In this document: positions 25,501 to 37,961 of the stretch, piece by piece | How the letters are laid out: each line of letters begins with the position of its first letter | Numbering within the stretch: position 1 is the first letter of the stretch | Assembly (NCBI GenBank): GCA_024362935.1 | Contig: JANCRA010000033.1 | Span: forward strand, 9,211,714-9,275,713 | Direction of reading: 5' to 3' | Source of the DNA: Setophaga petechia | Taxonomy: Eukaryota; Chordata; Aves; Passeriformes; Parulidae | DNA: 64,000 nt | The notes under the pieces: generated by a model | Seen by the model: the letters and a program-made list of their open reading frames with translations, nothing else | What the model was told of the DNA's origin: nothing | The model's database searches: none | Made by a program: the position numbers and the translations under genes

Positions 25501-27250
25501 GAACACAATGGGCTTTTCTTGTAAGTGCAATGTGAACTTTGAGTTACTTTCATTATTTAGCTGTGGCATACTCTAGATTGTGTCTGACTGGGTCCTGCAG
25601 GAAAGCTGTGGTAAATCTCTGTATGACAACGTGGAACCAAGGAAAACTGTTCCAGAAATTGTACAAGGAATAACCCATAGGGCCAGCAGGGAGCTGAACA
25701 TGTGATCTGACACAGCAGTGGCAAAAGGAGAGCTCAATCATCTCCCAGGATTTAGTTCCATCTCCTGAACAGGAGCTGCTTCTCCTCAGTGCCTGCAGCC
25801 ACTTGTTAACATCAGCTGGAGATCTGCTCTTCAAATGCTTCATTTTTTGCTCTGGATTGTAAAATTATGGTGGCTCTTTCAACATGATGCCCCGTGTCTC
25901 TGAGGGAAAAAAGCCAGCATGGCTGATGCTGCAGGCCATGCCAGTGCAAGCCTCTCAGGCAGCTCCCAGAGCCAGGGAGAGCAGAGCCAGGGAGGGCTTT
26001 GAAAAGCCCAAACCCTCGTCCTCACTTCCACTCAGCTCTGTCAGAAATTCATTGCAGCTTTTTCATGTCATCTCAGTAATTGAAACCAGCACTAAAAAAC
26101 AACAGTTTCAGAGAGAAGAAATGAAAAGTGAAGACTCTTATCATGATACAAACTAATACTTCTTAGAAGGAGCAGAGCTCTGAGTTTGTACTCCAGGCCA
26201 GAGGAGTCAGGCTGTCCCCTCTGCAGGACTCAGACTCACTGAAGCACCAACGAGGCCTTTGAGTTACTCTCTGAAATGTGGTGACTTTTTTGAACTTCTT
26301 ACCAAGTGACCCAGACTAGCCAGAACAAAGCAAATCCAAAAAAGCCAAGCCGTGTTAGAATAGAAATTAAAATGCTTAACCTTTTCAATGAAGAAAACTC
26401 CAAATTAGCTAAGACAGAACAGAAATAAAAGAACTTAGAAACAAGTTCCCCTGGCCAGGCCTGGGCAGCAGCTCCTCCTCTGTGTTCCCATCACCTCTGA
26501 GCCTGCTGCTTGCTCAATCCTCCCTCTCAGGGCTCCTTGCTGGGCCTGTCTCTCTCCATTTGTCTGGCAAGTTCTTTCTTCTGCCCTGGAAGCTTCTGTC
26601 CCGAGCAGCCTCAATTGCTCCTCAAGGGGAGAAGCAATTTCTCACTCCCTCCACAGGATTTCTTCAGACCCAGCCACTTGTTTTTTAAAGGCAAACAACA
26701 CACAAACTAGTGACAAATCAAACAGATACTGCCTGTCACAGAAATCCATAGCACACTGAATAAAAAGGAGATTTAAATGATCTCTCTGAAGTTCCACTGG
26801 GTGTTTATAGCATGAGGAGGATAAAAGGCAGTGTCCTTTGTCTGGTTTGTGGGTATGTTTCCTCTGAATAATGCCATGCTCTTGCCTGGAGTGCTTGAGA
26901 GCGAGAAGATTCTTTGCAAATTCTGTTTTCATTGGGAAGCCTGTAGGAATTTTCACAAGCTGTTCTGTGACACTCTGCAATGTCCACGTCATGTGGAGCA
27001 GGGACATCCAGCACTTCAGTCCTGATGGTCTGGCCATTGTTCTGTACAAAATGAGAACACCCATGGCATAATCACCTTGCTTTGGCCAGACTGGGAAACC
27101 TCATGAAATCTGAGCTTGCCTTGCTAGGGAAAGGGAAGGGAAGATGTGTGTGCTGTGCTGCAGCCCTTGGCCTGTTTGGGACAAACTCCCCTGGCTTGGG
27201 CTCTGCCCGTGGCTGTGGGGAGAGCAGCTGCTGCTGCTGGGCTGCCATGC
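22531..27250. other. Unique DNA, no gene seen
   Basis: Frames are short and overlapping. An ancient-repeat remnant lies at 23462-23524. A two-copy 'agagccaggga' duplication lies near 25,970-25,996. The stretch 23,790-23,960 is GC-rich and open on both strands. No splice-site-bounded open frame with a recognisable domain was found. Confidence 0.55.
23462..23524. mobile_element. Ancient amniote repeat remnant
   Basis: 'ccccattgactttactgcag', then 'caatg' and 'ctgaggatcagctttggc' follow the order of blocks I recall for an old amniote repeat (cattgacttcaatgg, then gaggatcag, then a TTTGGCCC-like end). The family name is uncertain and the copy is diverged. Confidence 0.45.
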
Positions 27251-27400
27251 CAGCACCAAAGAGCAGCAAAGAGCAGTAAAGGGCAGCAAAGAGCAGCAAA
27301 GAACAGCAAAGAGCAGCAAAGAACAGCAAAGAGCACCAAAGAACAGCAAAGAACGGCAAAGAGCAGCAAAGAGCAGCAAAGAACACCAAAGGGCAGCAGA
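27251..27400. repeat. 10-bp GAGCAGCAAA minisatellite, about 14 copies
   Basis: Units of exactly 10 bp alternate GAGCAGCAAA and GAACAGCAAA with a few GGG, ACC and CGG variants. AAA triplets recur every 10 bp, close to one DNA helical turn. Frames crossing it (Lys-Glu-Gln-Gln-Arg on plus, Leu-Phe-Ala-Ala-Leu-Cys-Cys on minus) are artefacts of the repeat. Confidence 0.96.
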
Positions 27401-28047
27401 GTCTCAGAGCCTGGAGCTGCTGTGCTGTGCTGGCAGCGGGTCCCAGCTGGAGCTGTCCCCAGGACGTTCATCCCAGCTCAGAGCTGAGCACAGAGCATCA
27501 CCTGCCCGAGCTCCAGCAGCTGGGCTGGGGAGGGCCCAGGCTCTGCAGCCTCCTCAGGGCTGGAGGGGGGCTCAGGCTGCTCCCACCCTGCAGGTGAGCT
27601 GCCAGACCAGCAGTGCAGAGAGCAAAACGGGAAACCTGAGAAGCTGAGATTGTAGGGGCTGGGATATTCAGTTAGCTTAACCTGGCACCTGGCCCAGGCT
27701 TCAGAGCCCTGGTGGGAAAGTGCTGCAGCTCCTGAGCAGGCTGTCAGAATGATGGAGCTGTTGAGGAGTCCCACTGCTGTTCCAGTGCAGGCATCCCCTC
27801 CTGCAGCCTGGGTGCTGCAGCTCCTTCATGTGCCCGGAGCCTGAGGAGGGGTCACCCAGAGCAGCCCCTGTCTCACTGCTCACAGCAGGCTGGGGGTCAC
27901 AGAGGCAGCTCTGCAGCCCAGATTTTATCACAGACTGCCCTGAGCACCGGGCTCTGAACCAGGTACACCAGCCTGGCAGACCCTTGCTAAGACAAGTGAA
28001 AAATTAAATACACAGTTTATTGTTCCCTTTCCTCTTCTAGCTTTTAT

Positions 28048-28112
28048 CATTAAAAAAACAACCAAACAATGAAACAAAAACAAACAAAAAACCCCAAAGA
28101 ACCCAAAGAACG
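28048..28112. repeat. A-rich low-complexity tract
   Basis: The plus strand is made of A runs broken by single C or CC, for example 'aaaaaaacaaccaaacaatg' and 'aaaccccaaagaaccc'. It may be the decayed tail of a retroposed sequence, but no body is recognisable next to it. Confidence 0.8.
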
Positions 28113-30727
28113 AAAGGAATGCCAGCTCCTGTAGTCTTTACAATGTGTGCAAACTCTTGCCATGAGGCTATAAGCAATATATGAGCAGTCTGCATCTCAC
28201 CTCTTCCCTTTTACTATTCCTTTCACTGGCCCAGTAGGAACAGAAATCCAACTGGATCAGTGGGAACAACTGTATGCTTCCCATTCCATTGCCATTTTTG
28301 ATTCAGGACAGTTTTACTTTGGCTCAGTTCGTTACCCAGTGCATTTAAATCTATATTTAGTTTCTTGCTCGGGAGAAGCTCAGTCACACAAATCCCAGCT
28401 GTAGTAGATGTTTTGACATGCATGCTGTAAACCAGTGATTAGCAAGCTCTTTCTTAGTCCCCACAAGCCAAGATGAGCTATCCCACTGTGATTCTCTTGG
28501 TGAGACTGTTTGACATCATGGGATCCTGTGATGCCAAGTGGCCAAAAATTACAGGAACTGTAATTCATGGGCAAGGTGAGGACAGCTTTCAGGGAGATAC
28601 CACAACATCCTGTCACTTTGGAAATTCTGGCTACATAGCTGGGAAGCTACAACTTGCTTAACTTCTGGTTCTAATTCTGGCTCCCAGATGTGTGGTTCCA
28701 GCTGCAGAGGGCTGGCACGCACATCTGCAGTGCCACAGGGACCCAGGCAGTGCTGGGCTGTGTGGTGCCAGCTGTGGCCTTGCACCTCAGAAACACTGAA
28801 CACGTCCCACTGCAGTGAAGAGACTTTCCTTCTCCATATAAATGAGAAAAGGAGTTTTATTTTAAAAGCACATGCAACATAATGTTTACTTCTCTAATGT
28901 GTCAAATAGAAAATGCAAAATGAGAAAAAACTCACAGTAGTTTTTCAATAAGCTGAAATAAAAACCAGCCCCCAACACGAGGGTCAGTGGGTGCTTTATG
29001 TGACAGGTTACAGTTGTCCCATGCATGAGTTTTGCAGGCAAATCAAAGCCAAATGGATTAAGGACAGCCAAGTTGCTAAAATAAAACTCATAATAATAAA
29101 AGCCAGCCCAAATGAATCGTGGCCTGGATGGATGGATTGTGAATCACAGTCCCTGACAGAAGAGAGTCCCTATAAGTTTTGTGGTTCTGTATCTTAATAA
29201 AAAATGATTTGACAGTGGAACTATCGGACATTGAAATGACAGCCATGATGCAGAGCTCTCTGGATACTCTGTGTTTAACAAATAAATCTCAGAATATACA
29301 TTCAAGCATGGGCAATTCCCTCCTGGGCCAGTCCAGTGCTGTGTTTTAGGCAGCACAGGAGGGAGGTGCTTTTCAGGCCAAGCCCTGAGCCTGGCACTTT
29401 CTGAATCCCATTTCCCTGGTTTTCCCAAGGCACCCAGAACTGTTGTGCTCCACTGTGAGGGTGCAGAGTGCATCCCTGAGGGCTCATCCCCCTGAAGGCA
29501 GCAGGAGTCAAATATGTGCAAAGAGCCTGGAGCAGCAGAGCCTGAAACTGCCCCAGTGCTGGGGATTCATTGCTGTGAATGGTGCCAGAAGCTCCTGGAC
29601 AGGCCCTGGCTGGGAATGTTTGGGCACTCTGTGGTTCTGGGGTCACCAAAGCTCCTCAGTGTCCCTGTGGTCAGTTGTCCAGAGCCAAGGCATGGTGATT
29701 GCAGCACCAGGAGTGCAGAATGCAGGGGTTAAAGCCAGACCCTTCCACCCACCAGTGCTCACGTTCTGCTGTGGAAGCACCTGCTCCTCCTTTTCCTAGG
29801 GAGGTATAATTGCACTTTGTTTATGGCAAATAAAGGGTTTCATTGTAAAGACTGATAGGTCCTAATTGGGAAAAATCTGGCAGAGATTATTTGTCAGTTT
29901 TATGGAATAAAGCTGCTTGTCATGCTTTTACCTCCAGGAACTGGAGGAAGGCCAGGGGAGATTGTTCTCCTCTAACTTCTCATGAAGAGCTTCTTTTCAT
30001 AGCTCACACAAAAAAAAAGTCTGAGAAGAAAAGAAAGAAAAAATCAACAAAGAAACCCCCCAAAACAACACAATTTCAACACCCAGCATCAGGAAACAGG
30101 AGTGGTTGAAGAGCCAGGCTGTCCCTTGAAGTTACACAGTTGTTCATGGGCTACAAAGCCATTAGACCTCCAGAAAAATGAAAATGATTCCATGTTAGGA
30201 ATGCTCTTTGTTAAATACAATGTCTTGTTCTGATGTCCACTTTCAGACCAGGATGAAATAATTCCAAAGGGGATTGAAAAGACAAAAACAATCCAGTAGC
30301 TGGTAAACAAATTTTGGAAGCTAAATTCATCTCAAAGGACGGATTTTAGAAATTACTTGACCATCCTGAGTAGATGTTTGCAGTCAAAGTCATGTGATAG
30401 ATAGTTGGGGCATTTCAGTTGTGCAAAGACTGGACAAGGTTTCATGCTAGAAGCAGAAGTTAAAAAAATGTCTCTTTTAAATAAATAATATACAACTTTC
30501 CAGCAGTAATTAAACATTGTAGTTTATCAGGGACAGCAGTGGCTTCACCAGGTTTTGAACAATCACAAGGGAATTAGATCCATTTTGAGCACATGTGTGT
30601 TAGTTTAGCCCTGAAAGAATTACAGCCTCTGTATTCAGGACAAATTAAAGGACCATAATATTCCCTTCCACGTCTTTCAGCATTTGGCTCTATAAATCTG
30701 CTTCAGAGAAACTTCTGTTGGGCTGGA

Positions 30728-30753
30728 GGGCTGGGAGGGCTGGGAGGGCTGGG
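30728..30753 (+). repeat. G-quadruplex motif in a short 9-bp GGGAGGGCT array
   Basis: GGGCTGGGAGGGCTGGGAGG continues with CTGGG, giving six G-triplets separated by loops of only two or one base. This easily satisfies the four-run G-quadruplex rule, and short loops are known to favour stable folding. It also reads as about three copies of a 9-bp unit. No promoter or exon is visible next to it. Confidence 0.85.
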
Positions 30754-33690
30754 AGTTTCAGGATGTCACTGTTCTGTCCCCTTCCCTTTGCTTCCAGTGT
30801 GCTATGAGCAGGTAACATTTTTAGGATGGTGTCACAGGGCTCTGCTTTCCCAGAAGCATCACTGGGGGCTCAGCTGCCTTCTCTTGGCTGCCTGTCCACT
30901 GAGCTTTGGTGTTCATGTGGTCAGAAATGATCACTTGACATTCTTCCCTCTTTGGGAGCTCCTGCCTATGGAATTGGGAATAACCAGAAATAGCTTCTTT
31001 TTCACTGCATTTCTGCTTCCAGGTGAAATGACTCCCTGCAGTGGGTGATGTTCAGGGCATGTCCCGACCTCCAGCTGGTCCCAGCATGAAATCCCATCTG
31101 CATGGTTTTGGCCAGCCTCCCACAGGCAGAAGGGACATACCTTGACACACCTTCTGCACACCTGTATCTGGTTTTACCATCAGGTGGAATGTGGAATCTG
31201 CTTTTCCCAACTATTTTGGTGAAGGCTAGACTGAAATGCTAAGTGTCTCCTTTTTATGTGTGACAAAATGGAACTCTGGTTCTATTGTGGCTGATTGATA
31301 TTTTCCTAAATATTCAGTAGTCTGTCTCTGTGTAACAGCTCTCCAACGGGGTTTGGAGACTTGTGTGCTTTCAGGGCTTTCCTTGCCCAGAGCAGCCTTG
31401 GGCAGGCACAGCACTGTGGTACCTGTGGCAGGTGATTCCTCACATGTGATCCCCAGGTTTTGTGCAGCTGAGGCCTTGTGTCCATGCAGGGATCAGAGTG
31501 AGCTGTATTTGTGCTCAGCTGTGTTTATGACCAGTGCCTGTATTCTCTCTGTAGGCTCACTGACCTCTGGTTTTGAGACATATTCAGCCTGTGATTTTTC
31601 AGATTTATCACAGATTTTGTAACTTGTTAATGTCTCAGCCAAACTCAGTATTCAGCACAGACCCAAATCTTCAAGGATCAGTGGGAGAGGGGATGCTCCC
31701 CAAACCTTGATCTTCTTGCTCCATAAGTACACAGGCTTGCCCAAAGCTCTCCCATGATCTTTAAAGAGGTTTTCAGGGGTAGATATTGTATGAAATGCCA
31801 GAAGAAGCACCAAGCTCACGCTGCCAGCTCTGTGTCATTGCCCTTGCAGAGCTGGGAGCTGGGCAGGCACTGCTGCCACTGCCTTGGCAGTTGGAGCCCC
31901 TGGCACCACCTCGGTGCCCGGTGCCACACCACAGACACAGGGCAGAGACAGTTCTTGTCCCCAGGGCTGGACAGAGAAGTGGGCACCAAAAATCTCCTGG
32001 GGATTCTTCTGTGTCACGGGCACCTGGAGACTGCAGGTCCAGAGTTACCAAATCCGGGAAAAGCAGGAATGGAGACAGGAGACCAGGAAAGGACAGGAGA
32101 GGGCAGTGGTGGCATTTTCCCGGGAGGAGCTGATCTGCAATCACGTTGTAGCCAAACGCTGCAGACTGGCGAGTTAAAAACCCGATCAGTGATCACAGCC
32201 TCGATGAGAGGCTACTCCAAAGAATTAACCATGATAAGAGCTATGGGCAGAGATGTTTGCTCAGTGTCTGCCCCTACTGTCCCAGCCAATTCCATGTTCT
32301 GTACTTGCTAAGCAAACCATCTGTACTTGGGAAATTAAAGGTGATTAATGGCAGTGCTTGCCAACAGCATGGGCTGTCCTGGGGACAGCAGGGCTGGCAC
32401 CAGCAGCAAGGACAGGGCAGTGGGGCAGGGGCTGCCCTGCTGGCTGTGCTCAGCTTGGCTGCCTGCCACAAACTGGGGTTGGCACTTTTGAATAAACGTT
32501 TTAGGAGATGCCTCAATCAACCCACCCTGTGTGGATCATGTGCCCTATTCCTTGTAAATAATGAAATGTGGAAAGGAAAAGTGACTGGGTTGTATTGGGA
32601 AATGTACCCTTGTGCCTTTGTGCACGAGGGGATGGAGAGGGAAGGCACCTGGTCCCCAGACGGAGCTTTCCTGAGACACCCAATCCCCATCCTGGTGGGC
32701 TTTTCCAGCCAGGCTCTGGCTGCCAGGGCTGTTTCCAGCAGTGAAGAGTCACAGAAACAAAGGCTGTGTTAGCCTGGAGTGTCTGTGGGTGCCAGGGAGG
32801 CCCCGAGGAGCAGGGCTGTGCTGGTGCTGGGCAAACACTGCATGACACAAAGTCCCTGTCCCCAGAGGTTACAGTTCAAAGCAGGAAGAGCAAACAATGA
32901 TAGAACAAACACATGTCAGCCTTCCAAACAAGGTGACACCATTTAGATCCTAAAAATGGTAAAAGATTTTTGCTCTTGTCCATAAAATACATAAGGACCA
33001 ACAGCTGGCTCGTCCCAGCAGAGGGAGACTGGAGAGGGGAAACTGAGGGAGTGAAGAACACCCCAGCCAATTTGCTGATGACTAAAATACCTAAAACAAC
33101 AGGCTGCTTTTTAAACTTAGAAGGTGACTTGCTGAGTGGTTATTGGCTGTTCACTCCTGGTCTTGATAAGAGCTCCCACAGGACATTCAGTTCTTTCCAG
33201 CTTCTCCACATGGGTTTATCTGTGAACATCAGAGCAGAGCAAAGGGAAGGAGGCTGGGCAGGTTTGTTTCATCTCTGCTGTGACTAATCCTGTGTGCTGG
33301 GCTGGCTGCTCCAGAGCAGGGATAGCACTGACCTGACTGCCCCTGGCAGCACCTTCCTGCTTGAGCAGGGCCCTGCTCCAGGTGAGCCTCCAACCCCAGC
33401 CATGCTGTCACTCCAGGCTCTTCTCACAGGGTTCCACTGATAATTATCACAGGACCACCAACGATTCTAAGAGCAAGATTCAGACAAAATTAATTTTACC
33501 AAGCTGGGAAACCCAGAGATGTGCATGAGCATCACAGTGAACATTCCAAAGGCTTTGGCTGAGGAGCTGCTGAGGGCATGCAGGGCTGTACATCCTTGGC
33601 AATCACTGGGACAGGCCCACTCTGGCACATCTGCCTTGTCACAGACCCTTCCTACTCACTGTGGTTTGAGCTGGCCCTCTGTGAGCAAAG

Positions 33691-33749
33691 CTGTTGGACT
33701 AGAGCCTCCTGAGCTCTTTCCCAGCCTAAGCTGTCCCATAATCCTACAG
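33691..33749 (+). mobile_element. CR1 LINE 3'-end remnant
   Basis: 'ctgttggactagagcctcct' followed by 'gagctctttcccagcctaag' and 'cccataatcctac' aligns in order with the sense CR1 3' end as I recall it (ttggactagatgatct, then ggtcccttccaacct, then attctatg). The copy is old and short, has no open reading frame, and its upstream limit is not visible. Confidence 0.55.
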
Positions 33750-36700
33750 TTGAGATTTTTATTCTGTTTTCACAGGATAAAATATCACAGTTGTGTTTAA
33801 TGTTAGTTATTTACCAGTAGTGCCATGTGTGTTCATCTTTAGGCCCATAGAGATAATTTAACCTGTGTCAATGGAGTCACCTTCTTGGGATTCAAAGGCC
33901 CCCAAGATGTCCCAAAGCACACAAGGGAGCCTGATCACACTGTGGAGGATCAACTCCTTTTGTCTTATGCTTACTCCCAGCATTTCCTTATTGGACATAC
34001 ACCTGGTAACAAACACCTGGGAGGGTGGGCATTGTGTTCCACGTGAGCAGTGGGGCTGGCTCTGCAAAGGATGGAATATGGATCTGTTTCCAGCTGAGCC
34101 AAAATGTGTGGAAGCAGAGTGAAAAGGGACAGGCAAGAAGTCAGTGCCAAAGGCTGGGCAGGAGGGACAGAAACCCAGCTGGCCAAGGGTTTCCATCTTA
34201 GCCCCTGGACTGCAGCACCACCTCTCCCCTTCCTCTTTGGCCTCAGAAATCAAAACATTCCTGCAAGTGACATGAAAGGGAAATGCTTGTCTGCTATGAA
34301 GAGCAGCTAAAAAAGCCAAGGGAAGCTTTCAGGAAGATGGGGCTGCAAAGGAGTGCCTGGGATGCTGACTCAGGGCTCTTCTCAGAAATACCAAGCTGTA
34401 CAATTGCCTCTGTTGCCTTAACAGTTTTATTCCTGCACCAGAGTTTGGTCTCTGCTGCTCCCATGTTTGACAGCTCTAGAATCAGGATGTTGAATTGGTT
34501 GGGAGCCTTCTAATTTTCATTCAGCCTTAGTTTGTTAGTTATCAGTTCATGCCTATTTACTCTTACTCCAATTGCAGTATTTAGCTCATTCTGCTCTTTT
34601 CCTTCCTTTCCTGTTTCCCTTGATGCACTAATAGCCACAAATAATATCCTTTTTCACACTTCATTTTGCTAGGTTTACTGACCTGCTTTTTGTACCACTC
34701 CCTTGCTCAAAGAAAATTCATCTTTACTATTTCTGAGTACTTGAGGGACTGGAATTACACTTCCTTTACACTGCTTGAGCTCATGGTAAATAATACATCT
34801 ATGTTCTAATGTGGGAAGAAATAAAATGTTCTGCAGAACAAGGGCTGATCTTAGCAAGCAGGCCCTTGCCCAGGGATTTGCAGGCTGGGGTGGAAAGCTG
34901 AGGGTGTCTGTGGCTGTGCTGCAGCTGTACCCTGAGCTAAGCTGGGGAATGGGGCCAGAATGGCTCTCCTTGTGCTCAGCTCCCCCCAAAGCTGTGATCC
35001 TGTGATCCCCTGCTGGGGCTGAGCCCGTGCTGTGAGTGGGGATCTGACCACAGGCCAAGGGAGAGGTGGCTGCAGGATCAGCATTTCTACATGGTGTTAT
35101 TTTATTATTTTTCTTGAAGTTGAGCTTTTCCTGCCAGATCAGAAAAATCCATTTTCATGCAAGTTGAGAATAATTTGAATGGATGAACCATAAAAGCTCA
35201 GAACTCAAAAGGAATTGAGAGGAGCCAGGCTCTGCCCTGGTGCCAGTCCCAGTGGTGGAGGCAGCACAGCCCCACGGGGAGGTCAGGCAGGGACAGGGGA
35301 GCCCTTGGGATGTCCAGGGGAAGGGCAGGGCTGCAGCCTCTGCTGCTCCTCGGCTGGAGGCTCTGCCCCCTTTCCTTGCCAGAGCTCAGCAGTGTCCTGT
35401 GTGACAGCACGTGGTGCTGGGCAGGCTGGAAATGCAGCCCAGCCCTCGCTGGGTCTCTCACGGCTTCAGGTTTTGGACAAGTCCATACTGTGGGAGAATG
35501 TAATCAGTGCATTTTAACTTGCTCTGATTTTGGATGTATTTGTCTTTTCACTACCAGTTTTCAAAAGCACTCACACTTTCTGCTGTCACCTCAGTCCAGG
35601 AGGTTTGTTCTGATGTGTCTGTGTTCAGTTTTCATTGTCTGCCAGTACCTGGAGAGAAGAGCAGGGGGACCTGTCCATGCAGCTTAAATACAATTTGATT
35701 AGTAGAGATTAATAAATCAGATATTTGATTATTTTGGTCTGGCCTGAGTTCAAGCTCTTGCTCCCTCCCAGCTGTGGGAGGGCTGCTTCAGCCAAAAAAA
35801 AATCCACGCCTAGATTTTTACTTTCGGGAAGTTCAGGCATTTGAGATCCAAAATTAGGTTTTCAGTTTGTGCCAGGAAGGAATCAGCCACCAGATTAAGA
35901 ATTTGGATGCTTTGCCTCACAAAAATTTCTGGGAGTTGTGTGTCAGATCCAGGATTTCAGATCTATTCCCAGAGTAAGTTCAGCACTAAAGCTATGCCTC
36001 ATCTTCTCATTGCAGAGGTAGGAAGGAAAAAATGAAAAATTAGCCTGTAGGAACAGAGAGGGAGGGAAAGGAAGAAAAAAAGAAGTAGGAAAGGAAAAGT
36101 GCTTAAGGTGGTTAATCACATGGGGGATTGGGGAATGAAGCTCAAGGGCACAGGGATGCAGCTGAAACATCAGATAATAAACGTTGCTTTGTATAAGAGG
36201 TTCTCCTTTCCATGTTCCAGGCTGTCCCAGGCACTCAGGGTCAAGGGGTTATTTTGAAGTTGGCCATTGATTCATGCAAGATGCCTGGTTATGAAATATG
36301 GGAATCTTTCAGCAGAGGGAAAAACTTCCCCGTGAGCGACTGCCTGGAAACCCGCAGCAGGGAAGGGTTAATGTGGCTCAGTTTACAGCTGGGAATTGCT
36401 GGTATCCAGGAAACAACACAGAATGCACAAACCATGAGACCAGCTGGAGCCTGCTGGAATCCCATTCACTTGGCAGAGCTGCCTGTGGTCTCCAACTCTG
36501 ACATCACTGCATGTGCGTCACGCAGGAATGCCTCAACCACTTCTGCCTTGCTATTTTTTCCTGTCCCCCTCTTATTGCTGTGGCTGACTCAGATTTGCAG
36601 AGCCATGAGAAGAGGCAGATCACAAACCCCCCGACCTCCTGCCCTGGATGTAGCTGCACCTGAGCTGTGAGATGCAGATTTTGGGGTGTGGGAGCAGGGG

Positions 36701-36942
36701 GAGGCTGGGAATCCTTCCTGCTCCCAGTCCTGGGCATCACCTGGCTGTCACAGAGCCCAGAGGGGAAACACTGCTGGCTGCAGGAGCCTGTCCAGGCTGG
36801 ACACACACTGGCACTGCCACTTTCTGAGTGCAGTGCAGCAAACATCACCGACTGCCATGGAAATGCACACAGCTCCTTTGGAGTGGTGAGCGCAGGAGCT
36901 CAGTGTCACCTGCTGAAACTGCTGCTCACAGCAGGAGCTCCT

Positions 36943-37018
36943 TAGCCCCCCACAACCCTCACAGCCCTCACAGCCCCTCACAGCCCCCCTCAGCCCCCCA
37001 CAGCCCCCACAGCCCCCA
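36943..37018 (-). repeat. C-rich CCCCACAGC-like array
   Basis: Runs of three to six C alternate with ACAG or TCAG in a degenerate unit of about 9-11 bp. The minus strand therefore has at least six G-runs with loops of about four to six bases, a strong G-quadruplex pattern. It lies just 3' of a GC-rich patch, with no recognised exon. Confidence 0.85.
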
Positions 37019-37898
37019 GGGCAAGCTGTGCCCCATCCCCAGTTTGCTCTGCCAAGCCCTGACGAAGGTGTCGAGTGTGCTCTGCATGGAAATCCCTTTG
37101 TTTGAGAAAAGATTGTGACCTCCAAGGGCTGTGTTAAGGGAAATACATTGTGTTTAAGTATTTCAGGGCTGCTTCTGAAGCCTGTTTGTGTCTGGTATTT
37201 ATCCTCAGCAGCTGATTTGCAACTTCACTGCTCTGCAAGCAACCACGGATTGTCCTGTGATTCTTCTTCTCATGATTAACGTTCTAAGCCTCAATGTTCA
37301 GCCTTATTTTAAAACGCAGAACAGAGCAATCATCACAAAGGAATCGCTGTGGTAATCCTGAAAAAATGCATATGTGTGACTGGGTCACCAGGGAAATGGA
37401 AGAAAATCAAAAAAGTGCTCTTGGAAAATTTGGAAAGAGATAAACTGTTAAAAGACTGATCCAGATCTCTGTTCTAGGAAATATTTTCTAGAAAATTAAC
37501 CCAGAATACCTATGTGGAAGTTTTTCACTATTTAATCTCCCTTTCTCAGTGTGCTCTAATTTAGAGATTTGCCTTCTTTTCCTCTACATGTTTACACAAA
37601 TATTTTTCCTGCTATAAATAGATGTGCACTCACACCCTCAGCCAGGTTTTCAGACCCCTGAGGAAAGTCTCTATTGAAAGATTTCTGTTGGGTGCCTGCA
37701 GTGTCAAACCTGTCACTCAGACTCAGGCCAGCATGGGCTGTGCTGTGGGCAGGGTCTGCAGGATGCAATTTGGGATTTCCATGTCTCCAGTGCAGAATGC
37801 CCATCCCATTCCTTTCCAGGTGTGAGGGGCTCAGGCAGTGTGAGATGCTGCTCAGGGGGCAGCCAGTCCTGGCCTGGTCCCTCTGGGCTGGGCAGCCT

Positions 37899-37961
37899 TC
37901 CTCCTCCTCCTCCTCCTCCTCCTCCTCCTCCTCCTCCTCCTCCTCCTCCTCCTCCTCCTCC
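37899..37961. repeat. (TCC)n microsatellite, about 21 copies
   Basis: An uninterrupted TCC/CCT tract of about 63 bp. The minus strand is (GGA)n, able to form G-tetrad structures and, as a mirror-repeat polypurine tract, triplex DNA. It encodes polyglutamate, polyarginine or polyglycine on the minus strand and polyserine or polyproline on the plus strand in different frames, none with gene support. High length polymorphism is likely. Confidence 0.98.

Larger units (their letters stand above)
27401..36942. other. Unique DNA with a few small repeats
   Basis: No gene is seen over this 9.5 kb. GC-rich patches occur at 27,400-27,960, 31,830-32,150, 32,370-32,860 and 35,210-35,470. AT-rich patches lie between them. 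An A-rich tract built of CAAA-like words lies at 28,048-28,112, another at 30,007-30,070, and a purine-rich tract at 36,049-36,100. The CR1 remnant and G-quadruplex motif are listed separately. Confidence 0.55.

Noticed and set aside
31754..32311. 185-residue plus frame with an ATG
   Set aside because: Lies in a GC-rich patch where several other frames on both strands are also open. No recognisable motif.
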